Assembly (NCBI RefSeq): GCF_001956295.1
Contig: NZ_MRTD01000021.1
Coordinates: 1 to 64,000, forward strand
Direction: 5' to 3'
Length of the DNA stretch: 64,000 nucleotides
Source: Paenibacillus sp. FSL A5-0031
GTDB taxonomy: Bacteria > Bacillota > Bacilli > Paenibacillales > Paenibacillaceae
The notes below the pieces were generated by a model. That model made no database searches. It saw only the letters and a list, made by a program, of their open reading frames with translations, and was not told the DNA's origin. Numbering within the stretch: the stretch's first letter is position 1; every line of letters begins with the position of its first letter. This document shows positions 1-9,887 of the stretch, one piece after another. The position numbers were made by a program, and so were the translations under genes.

Positions 1-3000
1 TTTCCAGATTCCCTCGTTCCGAGTTATACAGATCAACATCATCCAAATACCATTCTTCTGACGCATTTATGACAAACCCAGCATATTTCCTTTCTGTCAG
101 AAGCCATTGATCGCCGCAATCCTCCAGCATCCACTGAATACGCTCAACAGGATATGCCGGATCAATAGCGACATAAGCGCCACCCGCTTTCAAAATGCCA
201 AGAATTCCGATCATCAACAGGGGTGAACGGTCTGCCATCAAGGCTACGATTCGCTCCGGTCCTACCCCGCGGCTGCGAAGCGTATGGGCAAGACGATTCG
301 CTTGCTCATTTAATTCGAAATACGAGAGCGTCTCCAAACCAAATAAAATCGCAGCGGCATGCGGCGTTTCTGCCGCTTGCCGCTCTATCTCTTCCATGAT
401 GCTCATCCAGCAGGGATGCTCTTTGGTGGATGCAGAGAAATGTGCTTCCATTGCAGTCATCTCTGCAATCACGTTTGTTTCACCGAGCAGTACTTTTCCT
501 ACCCTCTCCGCGATGTCATTGCCCTTCTGTTCCGCTTTATCAGCAGCGCTTGCTAACGGCGAAGAAAGCTTCAATCGCTCTGCCTCATCCACTAATTCCA
601 GCTCACCTATCGTTCTCCTAGACCCTTCGCTTGATGTCATCTCCTTAACGATTGTGCAGAAATGCGCGGCCATTCTCTCGATCGTACTCTCATGAAATAA
701 GGAGGTTGCATACTCAAGGCAGCATGTGATCCCCTTCCCCGTCTCCACTGCTTCCAGCGACAAATCAAACTTGCTGAATCCGGTTTCGTACGGCTGTGGC
801 TCGAAGATCAAATCCCCCGCTTGCCTTGCTGGCTGCTCCATATTTTGCAATATAAACATCGTATTAAATAGGGGATTGCGACTTAAATCCTGTTCTATAT
901 CAAGCTGATTTACAAGATCCTCGAACGGAAATTCCTGACGCTCCAGCGCTTGCAGCACATTCCCGTGCATTTCAGTAATGTAACTGCCAATCGTCATTCC
1001 GAATTGCGGGCGGCAACGAATGGCGACCGTATTGACGAACATGCCGATTAGCCTTTCTACATCAATGTGATTGCGTCCGGCTACGGGAGTACCCACGATA
1101 ATATCCTCTTGTCCGCTATACTTCCCAAGGAGAACCGTATAAGCGCTAAGCAGCAGCGTATATAACGTCGTCCCTCGTTCCCTTGCCAATTGCCGCGCCC
1201 GATATGCCAGCTCCTCGTTTAGCTGAAAAGCATACCTTCGGCCCTCAAAACGCTGAACCGCCGGACGCTGCTTGTCTGCAGGCAGATCAAGCACCGGGAG
1301 TTCGTCCGAGAACATGCCCAGCCAATAACGCCTCAGCTTCGAGTAATAGTCACCGCTTAATCGTTCCAGCTGCCAGACTGCATAATCCCGATATTGCACC
1401 GTCAGCTCTGGCAATGCCTGCCCGTTGTATAAATCGACCAACTCTTTTATGAGCACGCTCATCGATATCCCATCCGTCACAATATGATGGATGTTCAGCA
1501 ATAACAAGTGACGGTTTTCTGCCAATTCAGCAAGACCGACTCTTAGCAGTGAACCGCTTCCGAGATCAAATGGATCTGTAAATTGGGCCATTAATTCATT
1601 GATCCTCACATCTGCTCCGATTGCAGATGACGCGCGCTGCCATAGATCAGCCTGCTCGCCTTTTATAACCATTTCCGTTAGCTCAAATGGCTCTGCAGGA
1701 TGAATTCGCTGACAGAACTGTTCACCCACATAGTGGAATGATGTTCGCAGGCTCTCATGCCTCGTAATTAGTGCAGTAAACGCGGCTTCCAGTTTCTTTT
1801 TTTCCAGATTACCTAAGATGTGAAGCACAAACGGAATATGATACATCGTCGATTGTCCGGCAATGAGCTCGATCATATATTGGCGTCTCTGTGCAGGAGA
1901 CATTGGATAATGATCCCGATTTGCTTGCAGTGGAATGATAGCTCCTCCGATGCCCAGCTCAGAATTTAACAGCGTTCCCCCTGCCAGCCACTCAGCCATA
2001 CTCGCAACAGACAGTCGTTCAAATACGACGCTTAGCGGCATTTCAACATGGAATTTAGCTTGAATCCGGCTTACCAATACCGCAGCCTTCAGGGAATGTC
2101 CACCCAACTCGAAGAAATCATCATACATACTAATTTGCTCAATGCCGAGTACATCTCTCCATATTTCAGCCACCTCTGCCTCCAGCGAGGTTCGCGGCAG
2201 AGTAAGCTCAGCAACGACTCGTTGCTGTAAAACAGGTTCTGGGAGCGCCTTGCGATCCACTTTGCCATTAGGTGTTAACGGTATCGCAGCGATCTCCATA
2301 AAAAACGAAGGGATCATATAGTCTGGCATTTTGTTTTTCAAAAAGCTCTTTAAATCCTGAGCACCTATTGTTTGATTCACAACAATGTATGCGCAAAGTT
2401 TTTTATCGCCTGCTTGATCCTCATGAGCGATGATAACCGCTTCGTCTACCGCCTCATGTCTTAGAAGCTGCGCACCAATTTCTCCAAGCTCAATCCGAAT
2501 GCCTCTTAGCTTGATTTGATCATCCATCCGGCCTAAATACACCGCATTTCCGTCTGGCAGCCACTTAGCCAAATCACCAGTACGGTACATGATGGTGCCA
2601 GGCAGCAGCGGGTGTTCAACAAACCGCTCCGCGGTCAATTCCGGTTTATTAACATACCCAGCAGCAAGGCCGCTGCCGGAGATGCATAGCTCCCCAGCCG
2701 ATCCCACCGGTGCAGGCTTGTCTCCAAAATTTAAAATATGAACCGCGACGCCATGCATCGGTCCGCCAATTGGCACATTAACGCCGCTGGCTGCAGCTGA
2801 TTTATACACATACATATTGGAGCAGATTGTTGCCTCAGTCGGACCATAGCCGTTAACCATTCGTATATTCGGATTTAATTGAACAAAAAGCGCAAGCGTT
2901 GTATCTTTTATTGGTTCAACGCCAACAAGCAGCTTGTCCAAGGAGATCGTCATCCTCGATTGTTCCAACGATTGCGCCACATCCCGAAGCAGCGTCGGCG

Positions 3001-6000
3001 GAATATAAGCAAAAGTTATCTGCTCTTCTACTATTACTTTAGCTAGCTCTCTAGGGTCAAGCAGCTTGGGATTTGGATAAAGGACAAGGGACGCGCCAAA
3101 CATAAAAGGCATAAACAGCTCGCATACGCTCACATCAAACGAAATATTGGTAAGGCTTAAGCAGCGATCTCTTTCATCAAAATATCCGTCATAAAACAGC
3201 TTCAACGAATGGCTGAAGTTATAAAAGCTGCGATGCGGAACCATAACCCCCTTCGGCTGCCCAGTAGATCCCGAAGTGTAGATAACATACATAAGATCAT
3301 CTGCTGAAATGGATACGTCCACATTGCTTTTATCCCCGTCATATATCGTTTCATCTGTTAATCGCATTTCCTGAACGGATGGATACGCATTTCTATGAAC
3401 CGAATCGTCTACTAAGAGCAAACTTGCTCCGCTGTCAGCAAGCATATAGCTAATTCTCTCCTGCGGATATTGATGGTCGATTGGCAGGTATGCACCGCCA
3501 GCCTTCATAATCGCAAGCATTCCTGTCACCATTGAAATCGAACGTTCAGCCATCACACCGACAATGCTGTTAGGGCCAACACCGCAGCGAACAAGCTTGC
3601 GCGCCAGCGCATTTGCTCGCCCATTCAATTGTTCGTACGTTAATGACTCCCCTCTGCACTGAACGGCGACTCTTTCAGGAACCCGCCTTGCCTGTTCTTC
3701 AAAGCTGCTGTGGATACAGCGAGCGCTAGGGAAAGCAGACGCACGACTGCCAAATTCCGTCAGCAACTTGTTGTAATCTTGAGGGGACAACATTTCACAC
3801 TCGCCTAATGTATGGTCTGGATAGTCCGTTACATAACTTAGCAACGTAACGTAATGCCTCATCATCGACCTTACGGTCTCTTCGCGGAACAAGTCCCTGC
3901 CATATTCGACTACCAATCGCAGGGTGCCATCATTTTGCTCTACGGCTTGAACCATCAGATCGTATTTCGCCGTCCCATGCGGGAACCTCTCATGCCGATA
4001 GGCCAATTCTTCACTCGAGTAGTTGGGAATGTTCAAATTTTGCATAATAAACATCGTATCGAATAACGGATTGCGGCTGCTGTCTCGCCGATCCACCATG
4101 GACGCTAGCTCTTCAAATGGAAAATCCGAATTTTCATAAGCCTCTGTCGATGCTGCTTTTATCTCTTCTAAAAACTGGGTAAACGGTTTGTTTGCCACGG
4201 GATACCCGCGCAATACAAGTGTTCCGACGAACATCCCTACCAGAGCTTCAGCTTCACGGTTGACTCGCCCCGCAATCGGTGTGCCTACAGCAATATCTTC
4301 CCCGCCAGAATACTTTGCAAGAAGGGTATAATAGACCGATAAAAGCACCATAAATAGCGTAGATTCCGTTGATTTTGCCAGCTTTCGCAGATTATCCGAT
4401 AATTCGTTATCCACATAAATATCAAATGTTTCGCCGCGATTGCTCTTCATCAGAGGACGAGGAAAGTCTGTCGGAAGCTCAAGTACAGGCCACTCCCCCT
4501 GGCATTGCTTCATCCAGTAACTTCTCTGTCGCTCAATCCGCTCCGATTGCAGTTCCTCTCTCTGCCACGCAGCGTAGTCTATATACCGCAAGGTTAACGG
4601 CTCAAGACTCTCTCCTCGGTAAAGCATCATAAGCTCTTTGAGCAAAATACCTGCTGAGAAGCCATCCGAAGCAATATGATGCATATCCAAATACAACACA
4701 TGCCGCTCAGGGTTAACGGTCAATAAAGCAGCGCGAAGCAGCGGCGCATGACTCAGGTCAAATGATGTAAACAAGCTATGCAGCGTTTCAAGCACCGTTT
4801 CTTCTGATGCCTGCAGCCGCTGAAGGGAAAAGTGAACATCAGTATGAACAAATTGACAAATTTCACCGTCTACTATGGCGAAAGACGTTCTTAACATCTC
4901 ATGCCGTTTTACTAATGAATGAATAGACGCTTCCAATCTGCTTGCATCAATTTCCCCCTCTATATGTAAAAGCTCCGGCAAATTATAGCTTCTATCGCTA
5001 GGCGAGGCAGCTTGCTGCAAGTACATGCGCTTTTGCGACGAAGAGATCGTATAATACTCCCGCTCCGCCACCCGGGGCATATGAATTACTTTTTCCGTTT
5101 CTGGCGAACCGCTCCTTAATCGCCGCTCTTCCACAACACCAGCAAACCCGCTAAGTGTGGGATGTCCTAACAAATGCTGCACTTCTAGCCGAATCCCCCA
5201 GCTTTGACTAAGTGAATTAACGATTCGCAGCGCAATGATCGAATCACCGCCCAATTCATAGAAGTTAGCATCATTGCTGAGCTCACGATAACCGAGCAGT
5301 TCCCCCCATACATTAGCGACACTTTGCTCCGATTCCGAGACGGCACCTTCACTGCACAGCCTCACGTGGTTAACTGCCGATTCATGCTTGATCTCTGTCA
5401 GAGGTACTATATTAACACTGCGATCATCTTCCTCTACCCAACACGGATAGGGATCAAATGAATATACAGGCAGCGGTACCCTTCTGCGTCTCTCATCACG
5501 ATAAAGCTCCTTCCAATCTACTTTAGCACCAGCTGCATATAACTGAGCTAACTGTGTACTTGTATCATCGTTGCCCCGATTACTGCGGACAACCTGCTCT
5601 AAGAGCTCCTTTTGCTTTCGCTCGTCATTCCCTCCCGTATGCACTGCATTTGAATCGCCGTAATAAATATTCGGCATCATCGTGTTTTGAAACCGCTCAA
5701 CATCTAAGGCTTCCAGCCTATTTCTAAGCTCAACTTCATTTTTGGCGACGATCGCCAAACGATATCGATAATGTCCGCGACCTATCGCCGCGCTATAGCA
5801 AATGTCCGATAAGCGCCACTCATGCTGCTCCTGATCGGCAAACCACGCACGATAATTAATAATGGATCGCTTAAGAGCCGATTCGCTTTGGGCGGATAGG
5901 CAAAAAACTTCATTTTTTTCTTCCCCATAAGCTGCATGCGCTGCCTCGTCCAACATAACGCTATCATTCATTGACATTGACGGTGCTTCTTCCAGTACAA

Positions 6001-7348
6001 CATGGCAGTTGGTTCCGCTCATACCAAATGCGCTAATACCGCATCTACGCGTACCAAACTCGTCACTCCAATGCGATAGCTTGTCGTTGACATACACTGG
6101 AGAATCAACAAACGATATTTTGCGATTGGGGAAACGATAATGCAGCGTAGGTGGAATCTGTTTATTGCAAAGGGAAAGAACTGCCTTCAGCAGCCCCGTA
6201 ATACCAGCAGCATGATCGAGATGTCCGATATTGCTTTTGACCGAGCCAATCGCACAGAACTGCCTCTTGTCTGTAAAACGTCTGAATGCTCTCGTAATTC
6301 CATCAATTTCAATAGGATCTCCCAATGTGGTTCCTGTACCATGCGCTTCCAAATACATGATCGTTTCGGGATCAATGGCTGCATCCTGCCAAGCACGGAC
6401 AATGACATCCTCCTGCGCCAAGGCGTTAGGCGCAGTGATGCCTACGGAGCTGCCATCCTGATTCATAGCGCTCCCTTTAATGAGTGCATAAATATGATCC
6501 CCATCCTGCAGCGCCTTTGCGAGCGGTTTAAGCAGCAATGCGACTACACCATCCCCGATACCCGTCCCGTCAGAGCTGTCATCAAATGGCTTTGCACGGT
6601 TGTCGCTTGACTCGATCCCAAGCCGAATGCCCATATCGATCGGAAGGAGATTGAGCTTCACACTTCCAGCGATAGCAACATCACATTCACCGCTGCGAAT
6701 GGACTGACATGCTAAATGGACGGCCACAAGAGAGGATGAGCATGCGGTATCGACATTAAGTGCCGGCCCTTTCAAATTCAAGAGATATGAGATGCGGCTT
6801 GCGATCATTGAACTTAAATTGCCTGGCGCTGCCATTGCGAGCGCTTCTGGATTTACCGTCTCAATAATACGTTTATAATCATGCAGCGCATCGGCGTTAT
6901 GACCGATAAATACACCTGTTCGTGAGCCATGGAGCGCTTCGCCCCCATACCCGCCATCCTCCAATGCGCTCCATGCGGTCTGCAGAAACATGCGCTGGTT
7001 CGGACTCATTAGTGAAGCTTCCTTCGGAGACAATCGAAAAAAGGAATAATCGAAGGAAGAGATATCCTCCAAATATGCACCATCAAATATTGAAATGGTT
7101 TCATACAATGCGCTCAGGCGACGAAGATACGGTTCCAACTCCTGCCGCCTCGACTGCGGGAAGGAGCGTACACCGTCCACTCCATTTTGAAGCATATCCC
7201 AAAACTCTCGATGTGTGTCCGACTTCGGAAGCTTGGCAGAAATGCCGATGATCGCAATTTCTTGGCTTACGGTTTCCAGCACCGCGTCACTGCTTGCGTC
7301 TCCTTCATTTTCATTGCGATTTGGTTCCAACAAATCCAACTGGAACAT
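1..7348 (-). CDS. Hybrid PKS/NRPS: KS-ACP-C-A-T-C-A (3' end outside window)
   Basis: Partial assembly-line synthase of about 2449 visible residues, open at the left edge. Domains in order: ketosynthase (residues ~25-450) with active Cys in DTACSSS (~201), His in EAHGTGT (~336) and His in NIGHLDHAAG (~377); a linker that passes from a pre-AT flank (CLSAQSESAL) straight to a post-AT-like YSFDPYPCW with no acyltransferase; ACP with GGDS (~698); condensation domain with HHIASDG (~891); adenylation domain with YTSGSTG (~1358); carrier with GGHS (~1749); condensation domain with HHIVTDG (~1956); and the start of a second adenylation domain (from ~2330). My hand reading of the first A-domain pocket is D-V-C-Y-L-G-G-I-C-K, which I cannot assign; its first Asp indicates an alpha-amino acid. 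The start at 7348 has a good AGGAG site. It is the last visible gene of the panD/NRPS operon and presumably extends the chain made by the upstream NRPS. Confidence 0.93.
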   Translation of the reverse strand, partial: MFQLDLLEPNRNENEGDASSDAVLETVSQEIAIIGISAKLPKSDTHREFWDMLQNGVDGVRSFPQSRRQELEPYLRRLSALYETISIFDGAYLEDISSFDYSFFRLSPKEASLMSPNQRMFLQTAWSALEDGGYGGEALHGSRTGVFIGHNADALHDYKRIIETVNPEALAMAAPGNLSSMIASRISYLLNLKGPALNVDTACSSSLVAVHLACQSIRSGECDVAIAGSVKLNLLPIDMGIRLGIESSDNRAKPFDDSSDGTGIGDGVVALLLKPLAKALQDGDHIYALIKGSAMNQDGSSVGITAPNALAQEDVIVRAWQDAAIDPETIMYLEAHGTGTTLGDPIEIDGITRAFRRFTDKRQFCAIGSVKSNIGHLDHAAGITGLLKAVLSLCNKQIPPTLHYRFPNRKISFVDSPVYVNDKLSHWSDEFGTRRCGISAFGMSGTNCHVVLEEAPSMSMNDSVMLDEAAHAAYGEEKNEVFCLSAQSESALKRSIINYRAWFADQEQHEWRLSDICYSAAIGRGHYRYRLAIVAKNEVELRNRLEALDVERFQNTMMPNIYYGDSNAVHTGGNDERKQKELLEQVVRSNRGNDDTSTQLAQLYAAGAKVDWKELYRDERRRRVPLPVYSFDPYPCWVEEDDRSVNIVPLTEIKHESAVNHVRLCSEGAVSESEQSVANVWGELLGYRELSNDANFYELGGDSIIALRIVNSLSQSWGIRLEVQHLLGHPTLSGFAGVVEERRLRSGSPETEKVIHMPRVAEREYYTISSSQKRMYLQQAASPSDRSYNLPELLHIEGEIDASRLEASIHSLVKRHEMLRTSFAIVDGEICQFVHTDVHFSLQRLQASEETVLETLHSLFTSFDLSHAPLLRAALLTVNPERHVLYLDMHHIASDGFSAGILLKELMMLYRGESLEPLTLRYIDYAAWQREELQSERIERQRSYWMKQCQGEWPVLELPTDFPRPLMKSNRGETFDIYVDNELSDNLRKLAKSTESTLFMVLLSVYYTLLAKYSGGEDIAVGTPIAGRVNREAEALVGMFVGTLVLRGYPVANKPFTQFLEEIKAASTEAYENSDFPFEELASMVDRRDSSRNPLFDTMFIMQNLNIPNYSSEELAYRHERFPHGTAKYDLMVQAVEQNDGTLRLVVEYGRDLFREETVRSMMRHYVTLLSYVTDYPDHTLGECEMLSPQDYNKLLTEFGSRASAFPSARCIHSSFEEQARRVPERVAVQCRGESLTYEQLNGRANALARKLVRCGVGPNSIVGVMAERSISMVTGMLAIMKAGGAYLPIDHQYPQERISYMLADSGASLLLVDDSVHRNAYPSVQEMRLTDETIYDGDKSNVDVSISADDLMYVIYTSGSTGQPKGVMVPHRSFYNFSHSLKLFYDGYFDERDRCLSLTNISFDVSVCELFMPFMFGASLVLYPNPKLLDPRELAKVIVEEQITFAYIPPTLLRDVAQSLEQSRMTISLDKLLVGVEPIKDTTLALFVQLNPNIRMVNGYGPTEATICSNMYVYKSAAASGVNVPIGGPMHGVAVHILNFGDKPAPVGSAGELCISGSGLAAGYVNKPELTAERFVEHPLLPGTIMYRTGDLAKWLPDGNAVYLGRMDDQIKLRGIRIELGEIGAQLLRHEAVDEAVIIAHEDQAGDKKLCAYIVVNQTIGAQDLKSFLKNKMPDYMIPSFFMEIAAIPLTPNGKVDRKALPEPVLQQRVVAELTLPRTSLEAEVAEIWRDVLGIEQISMYDDFFELGGHSLKAAVLVSRIQAKFHVEMPLSVVFERLSVASMAEWLAGGTLLNSELGIGGAIIPLQANRDHYPMSPAQRRQYMIELIAGQSTMYHIPFVLHILGNLEKKKLEAAFTALITRHESLRTSFHYVGEQFCQRIHPAEPFELTEMVIKGEQADLWQRASSAIGADVRINELMAQFTDPFDLGSGSLLRVGLAELAENRHLLLLNIHHIVTDGISMSVLIKELVDLYNGQALPELTVQYRDYAVWQLERLSGDYYSKLRRYWLGMFSDELPVLDLPADKQRPAVQRFEGRRYAFQLNEELAYRARQLARERGTTLYTLLLSAYTVLLGKYSGQEDIIVGTPVAGRNHIDVERLIGMFVNTVAIRCRPQFGMTIGSYITEMHGNVLQALERQEFPFEDLVNQLDIEQDLSRNPLFNTMFILQNMEQPARQAGDLIFEPQPYETGFSKFDLSLEAVETGKGITCCLEYATSLFHESTIERMAAHFCTIVKEMTSSEGSRRTIGELELVDEAERLKLSSPLASAADKAEQKGNDIAERVGKVLLGETNVIAEMTAMEAHFSASTKEHPCWMSIMEEIERQAAETPHAAAILFGLETLSYFELNEQANRLAHTLRSRGVGPERIVALMADRSPLLMIGILGILKAGGAYVAIDPAYPVERIQWMLEDCGDQWLLTERKYAGFVINASEEWYLDDVDLYNSERGNLE

Positions 7349-7412
7349 GCTGCACACTCCTCTTTTGCGGTTGTTTGCAGTGGCAATGTAATCACTACCA
7401 TGAATCATTGAT

Positions 7413-8204
7413 TTAACTCGTTATACTTTTGTTGTGCCGCTTCAAATCCTCCGATTGTCTACGCAGCAATATATACAAATGCACAATAATCGCTATACCG
7501 CTTATGAACGACAGAATAAGAAAAGTTTCGGGAGAGGAATCCTTCATAAAATGAGAGACGACATACAAGGTTGCTGTACTGAACACATGCGCGAGCAAAG
7601 ATGACCATATCGATCCTGTGGTCACGCGAATTACACCATAAATAATCGCTCCAAGAGCAGCGAAGGCACCAATGGTTACGCTCATAAATACGGTTCCAAA
7701 CAACAAAGCTTGCAGCAGCACAGACCATGCAGAGGAGAAGCGTTGACGGAAAACATGGATCAGCATCCCCCGGAACAACAATTCCTCGAGCAAAGAACCT
7801 AACAATAAGCTGCTCAACACAAATACGAAGAAATTCCCTCCACCAGCAACAAATTGAACCAAATTAGCAATTTCGGGGAAATTCTCAGCGATCCAACCAA
7901 GCTGTGTGAACACCGCGATGAACAGACCAAGCCAAATTCCTGTCCCAGCAGCCATCGCTGCTGATTGTGGTCGAACGAAGCCGAGGTCTTGCATTCGAAT
8001 GTTTTGCCAGCGAAGCAGCGGCAAATAAATGGCGATCACAATCGTATTCGCTGCAATAAGAGAGCTCGCTGGATTATTGCTAAGCCACGCACTAAACTCA
8101 GCATCTTGAATCCAATTGTTTAACGCCCAGTTTGTGAATAAAACTACGCACATATAAATAGCTAAATAGAGTAGAACTTTACTAATTACAGTTAACGTTC
8201 TCAT
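7413..8204 (-). CDS. CPBP-type intramembrane protease homologue, copy 1
   Basis: Polytopic membrane protein of 263 residues in the CPBP (Abi, CaaX protease/bacteriocin-processing) family. The first family motif is intact (EELLFRG, ~141). At motif 2, where a His is expected after the FG, the sequence is FGTVF, so that His is missing. Motif 3 keeps a His (LLAHVF). The ATG overlaps the stop of the preceding gene by 4 nt (ATGA), implying translational coupling. It is one of three tandem relatives lying between two megasynthase genes. Family roles include protein processing and self-immunity to peptide antibiotics; immunity or transport assistance for the local product is inference. Catalysis is uncertain because of the altered motif. 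Confidence 0.85.
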   Translation of the reverse strand: MRTLTVISKVLLYLAIYMCVVLFTNWALNNWIQDAEFSAWLSNNPASSLIAANTIVIAIYLPLLRWQNIRMQDLGFVRPQSAAMAAGTGIWLGLFIAVFTQLGWIAENFPEIANLVQFVAGGGNFFVFVLSSLLLGSLLEELLFRGMLIHVFRQRFSSAWSVLLQALLFGTVFMSVTIGAFAALGAIIYGVIRVTTGSIWSSLLAHVFSTATLYVVSHFMKDSSPETFLILSFISGIAIIVHLYILLRRQSEDLKRHNKSITS

Positions 8205-9001
8205 GTGTGAACGACCTCTTCGTGACTGAATGGCTTGCGAAAGCGGCGATTGCCCAAATATAAGCCAGTTGCAATCATCGCACCTGCAACTGCCATTACA
8301 GCTGACAATATGAATATATCGTCACTCTTCGGGCCTAGATGCCAGAGCAAGTATTGAACTCCTTGGCAAGCCACCTGCGCGGCAATCGGCGCCCAGATGG
8401 AATCAAACCACACATACAAGAGCGCAAAAATGATAGCCCCAAGGAACCCATACAAGGAAAGCGGAATATCACCAAAGAAGAATAGAACGCCATATAATAA
8501 CCCTTGCAGCAAAATCGCAAGAGTGACAGGCAGAACGCCTCTAAAACTGTTCAGCAGTAAACCTCTAAATAACGTTTCCTTGTATACGTTGCCTAGCAAT
8601 AGAAAAACAAGGAAAACATACCATTCTGCCCGATTCAAATATTCGAATAACTCTTGGAATTTGAACTGATCGGACTGGATCGCAGGCAATTGCGAGAATG
8701 CTACAGTGAACAACCCCGCACCCAAACCCACCCATAGCGACAAGGAAATAGCGCTGCCATCCATCTTTTGAAATCGGGCTTCCTTGAATAGGTTTTGTTT
8801 AAATATTAGCTTTATTGCAAAGTACATAAGCGGAAAACCAATAATGTCATTTAATATGATGACAATAAGCGTATTTTGTTCAAACCAAGGACTTAACGGG
8901 TAGATATATTCAAAAAATAATTTGGTAACGGTAAGAAACCAAGCGAAATACAACCCGATGACTAGTAGAACTCTCCCTATCGATACAGTCCAATTTCTCA
9001 T
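8201..9001 (-). CDS. CPBP-type intramembrane protease homologue, copy 2 (degenerate motifs)
   Basis: Second of three tandem CPBP-like membrane proteins, 266 residues from the chosen start. That start (MRNWTVSIG) follows a GAAGAGGG site and aligns with the N-termini of both neighbours; a longer in-frame start at 9091 would overlap the previous gene by about 90 nt. Motif 1 reads KETLFRG, so the first of the paired glutamates is Lys. The motif 2 position reads YGVLFF with no His, and motif 3 reads AAQVAC with Gln instead of His. All expected metal ligands except one Glu are therefore lost, which suggests a non-proteolytic role. The ATG is 1 nt from the upstream stop and the TGA overlaps the next ATG. 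Confidence 0.83.
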   Translation of the reverse strand: MRNWTVSIGRVLLVIGLYFAWFLTVTKLFFEYIYPLSPWFEQNTLIVIILNDIIGFPLMYFAIKLIFKQNLFKEARFQKMDGSAISLSLWVGLGAGLFTVAFSQLPAIQSDQFKFQELFEYLNRAEWYVFLVFLLLGNVYKETLFRGLLLNSFRGVLPVTLAILLQGLLYGVLFFFGDIPLSLYGFLGAIIFALLYVWFDSIWAPIAAQVACQGVQYLLWHLGPKSDDIFILSAVMAVAGAMIATGLYLGNRRFRKPFSHEEVVHT

Positions 9002-9002
9002 C

Positions 9003-9857
9003 TTATCGCCCTCTTCCAACCGTAATCGGGTCTGCTTGTACTGAACTTGCACCTTTTTCGAGCCCTCTGCGCCAAATGTATGCCGTTCCACCTACGAGGA
9101 AGAGCAGGCTTCCAGCCGTTAGGACATACAACGCGGGTTCTCCTAATTCGTTAATCGCTTCATGCCATCCAACATATTTAGTAATAAAAATAAAACTCAT
9201 GGCTGAGGTTTGTACAATAATTGGCGCCAACAGGCTCCCTATTCGGATATACAATATTGCGTAGATGAGTCCAGAACCAAAACCAATGAATGACAGGCTG
9301 AGGCTTGGCTGAAAATAGGCGTAAACCAATGCTTGCAAAATAAGCGCAGCATACAGCGGCATCACTTGACGCAATTGTCCATAAATTAATCCTCTAAACA
9401 AAATTTCTTCATAGATGGGGGCAATAAGCCCCGCACCCAAAATTACGTAAAAAATAGAATCTCCCCTAATGAGATCATCTACGAGAAAGGGGATGGATGG
9501 AAAGTGCCGAGCGATGACATCAATTTCAATTAGACCAATACTAAACAGGCATCCGGCTGCCCCCATAGCCAGCATCAACCCGGCATCTTTGACCCCGATC
9601 TTCTTGAAGCCGCTAACTTGAAACAAAGTTTGCTTCTGCTCTTTCCATATGCTTCTCTTCAAACGGAGAACAAGCATATAGATGAGCAAAATGGAGGTAA
9701 ATAATATCGCCATGAACATCGCCGGGTTACGATCCATAAACTTGGCAAGGCTGAGTGTAGCTTCATACTGATAGGTTGATCGCAGAAGATAAAGCAAAGC
9801 GTAGAAGATACCTAAATACCATGCGATATTCCCGAGCATAAACATGATCTTTTTCAA
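9003..9857 (-). CDS. CPBP-type intramembrane protease homologue, copy 3
   Basis: First-transcribed of the three CPBP-like genes, 284 residues from a TTG start. An ATG lies 18 nt upstream (9875) but has no clear ribosome site, whereas the TTG at 9857 follows AAAGGAG with 7-nt spacing and gives an N-terminus (MKKIMFMLGN) that aligns with the other two copies. It has several hydrophobic segments. Motif 1 is intact (EEILFRG). The later motifs read VYAYFQP and PIIVQTS, so the usual His residues are replaced. It starts about 30 nt after the NRPS stop, so it belongs to the same operon. Role unknown; immunity or product handling is a guess from context. Confidence 0.83.
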   Translation of the reverse strand: MKKIMFMLGNIAWYLGIFYALLYLLRSTYQYEATLSLAKFMDRNPAMFMAILFTSILLIYMLVLRLKRSIWKEQKQTLFQVSGFKKIGVKDAGLMLAMGAAGCLFSIGLIEIDVIARHFPSIPFLVDDLIRGDSIFYVILGAGLIAPIYEEILFRGLIYGQLRQVMPLYAALILQALVYAYFQPSLSLSFIGFGSGLIYAILYIRIGSLLAPIIVQTSAMSFIFITKYVGWHEAINELGEPALYVLTAGSLLFLVGGTAYIWRRGLEKGASSVQADPITVGRGR

Positions 9858-9887
9858 CGTAATGCTCCTTTGCATATGGGGTTGTCC

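Noticed and set aside
195..695. Plus-strand ORF of 166 codons at the left edge
   Set aside because: Antisense to a condensation/adenylation linker of the NRPS, with Ser/Ala-rich composition typical of a shadow frame.
5782..5967. Minus-strand 61-codon ORF in the PKS/NRPS gene
   Set aside because: Same strand but a different frame from the continuous megasynthase frame; no sign of a frameshift in the main frame.
6140..6610. Plus-strand ORF of 156 codons inside the ketosynthase region
   Set aside because: It lies antisense to clearly conserved KS motifs and has no ribosome site or recognisable family; a shadow of the real gene.
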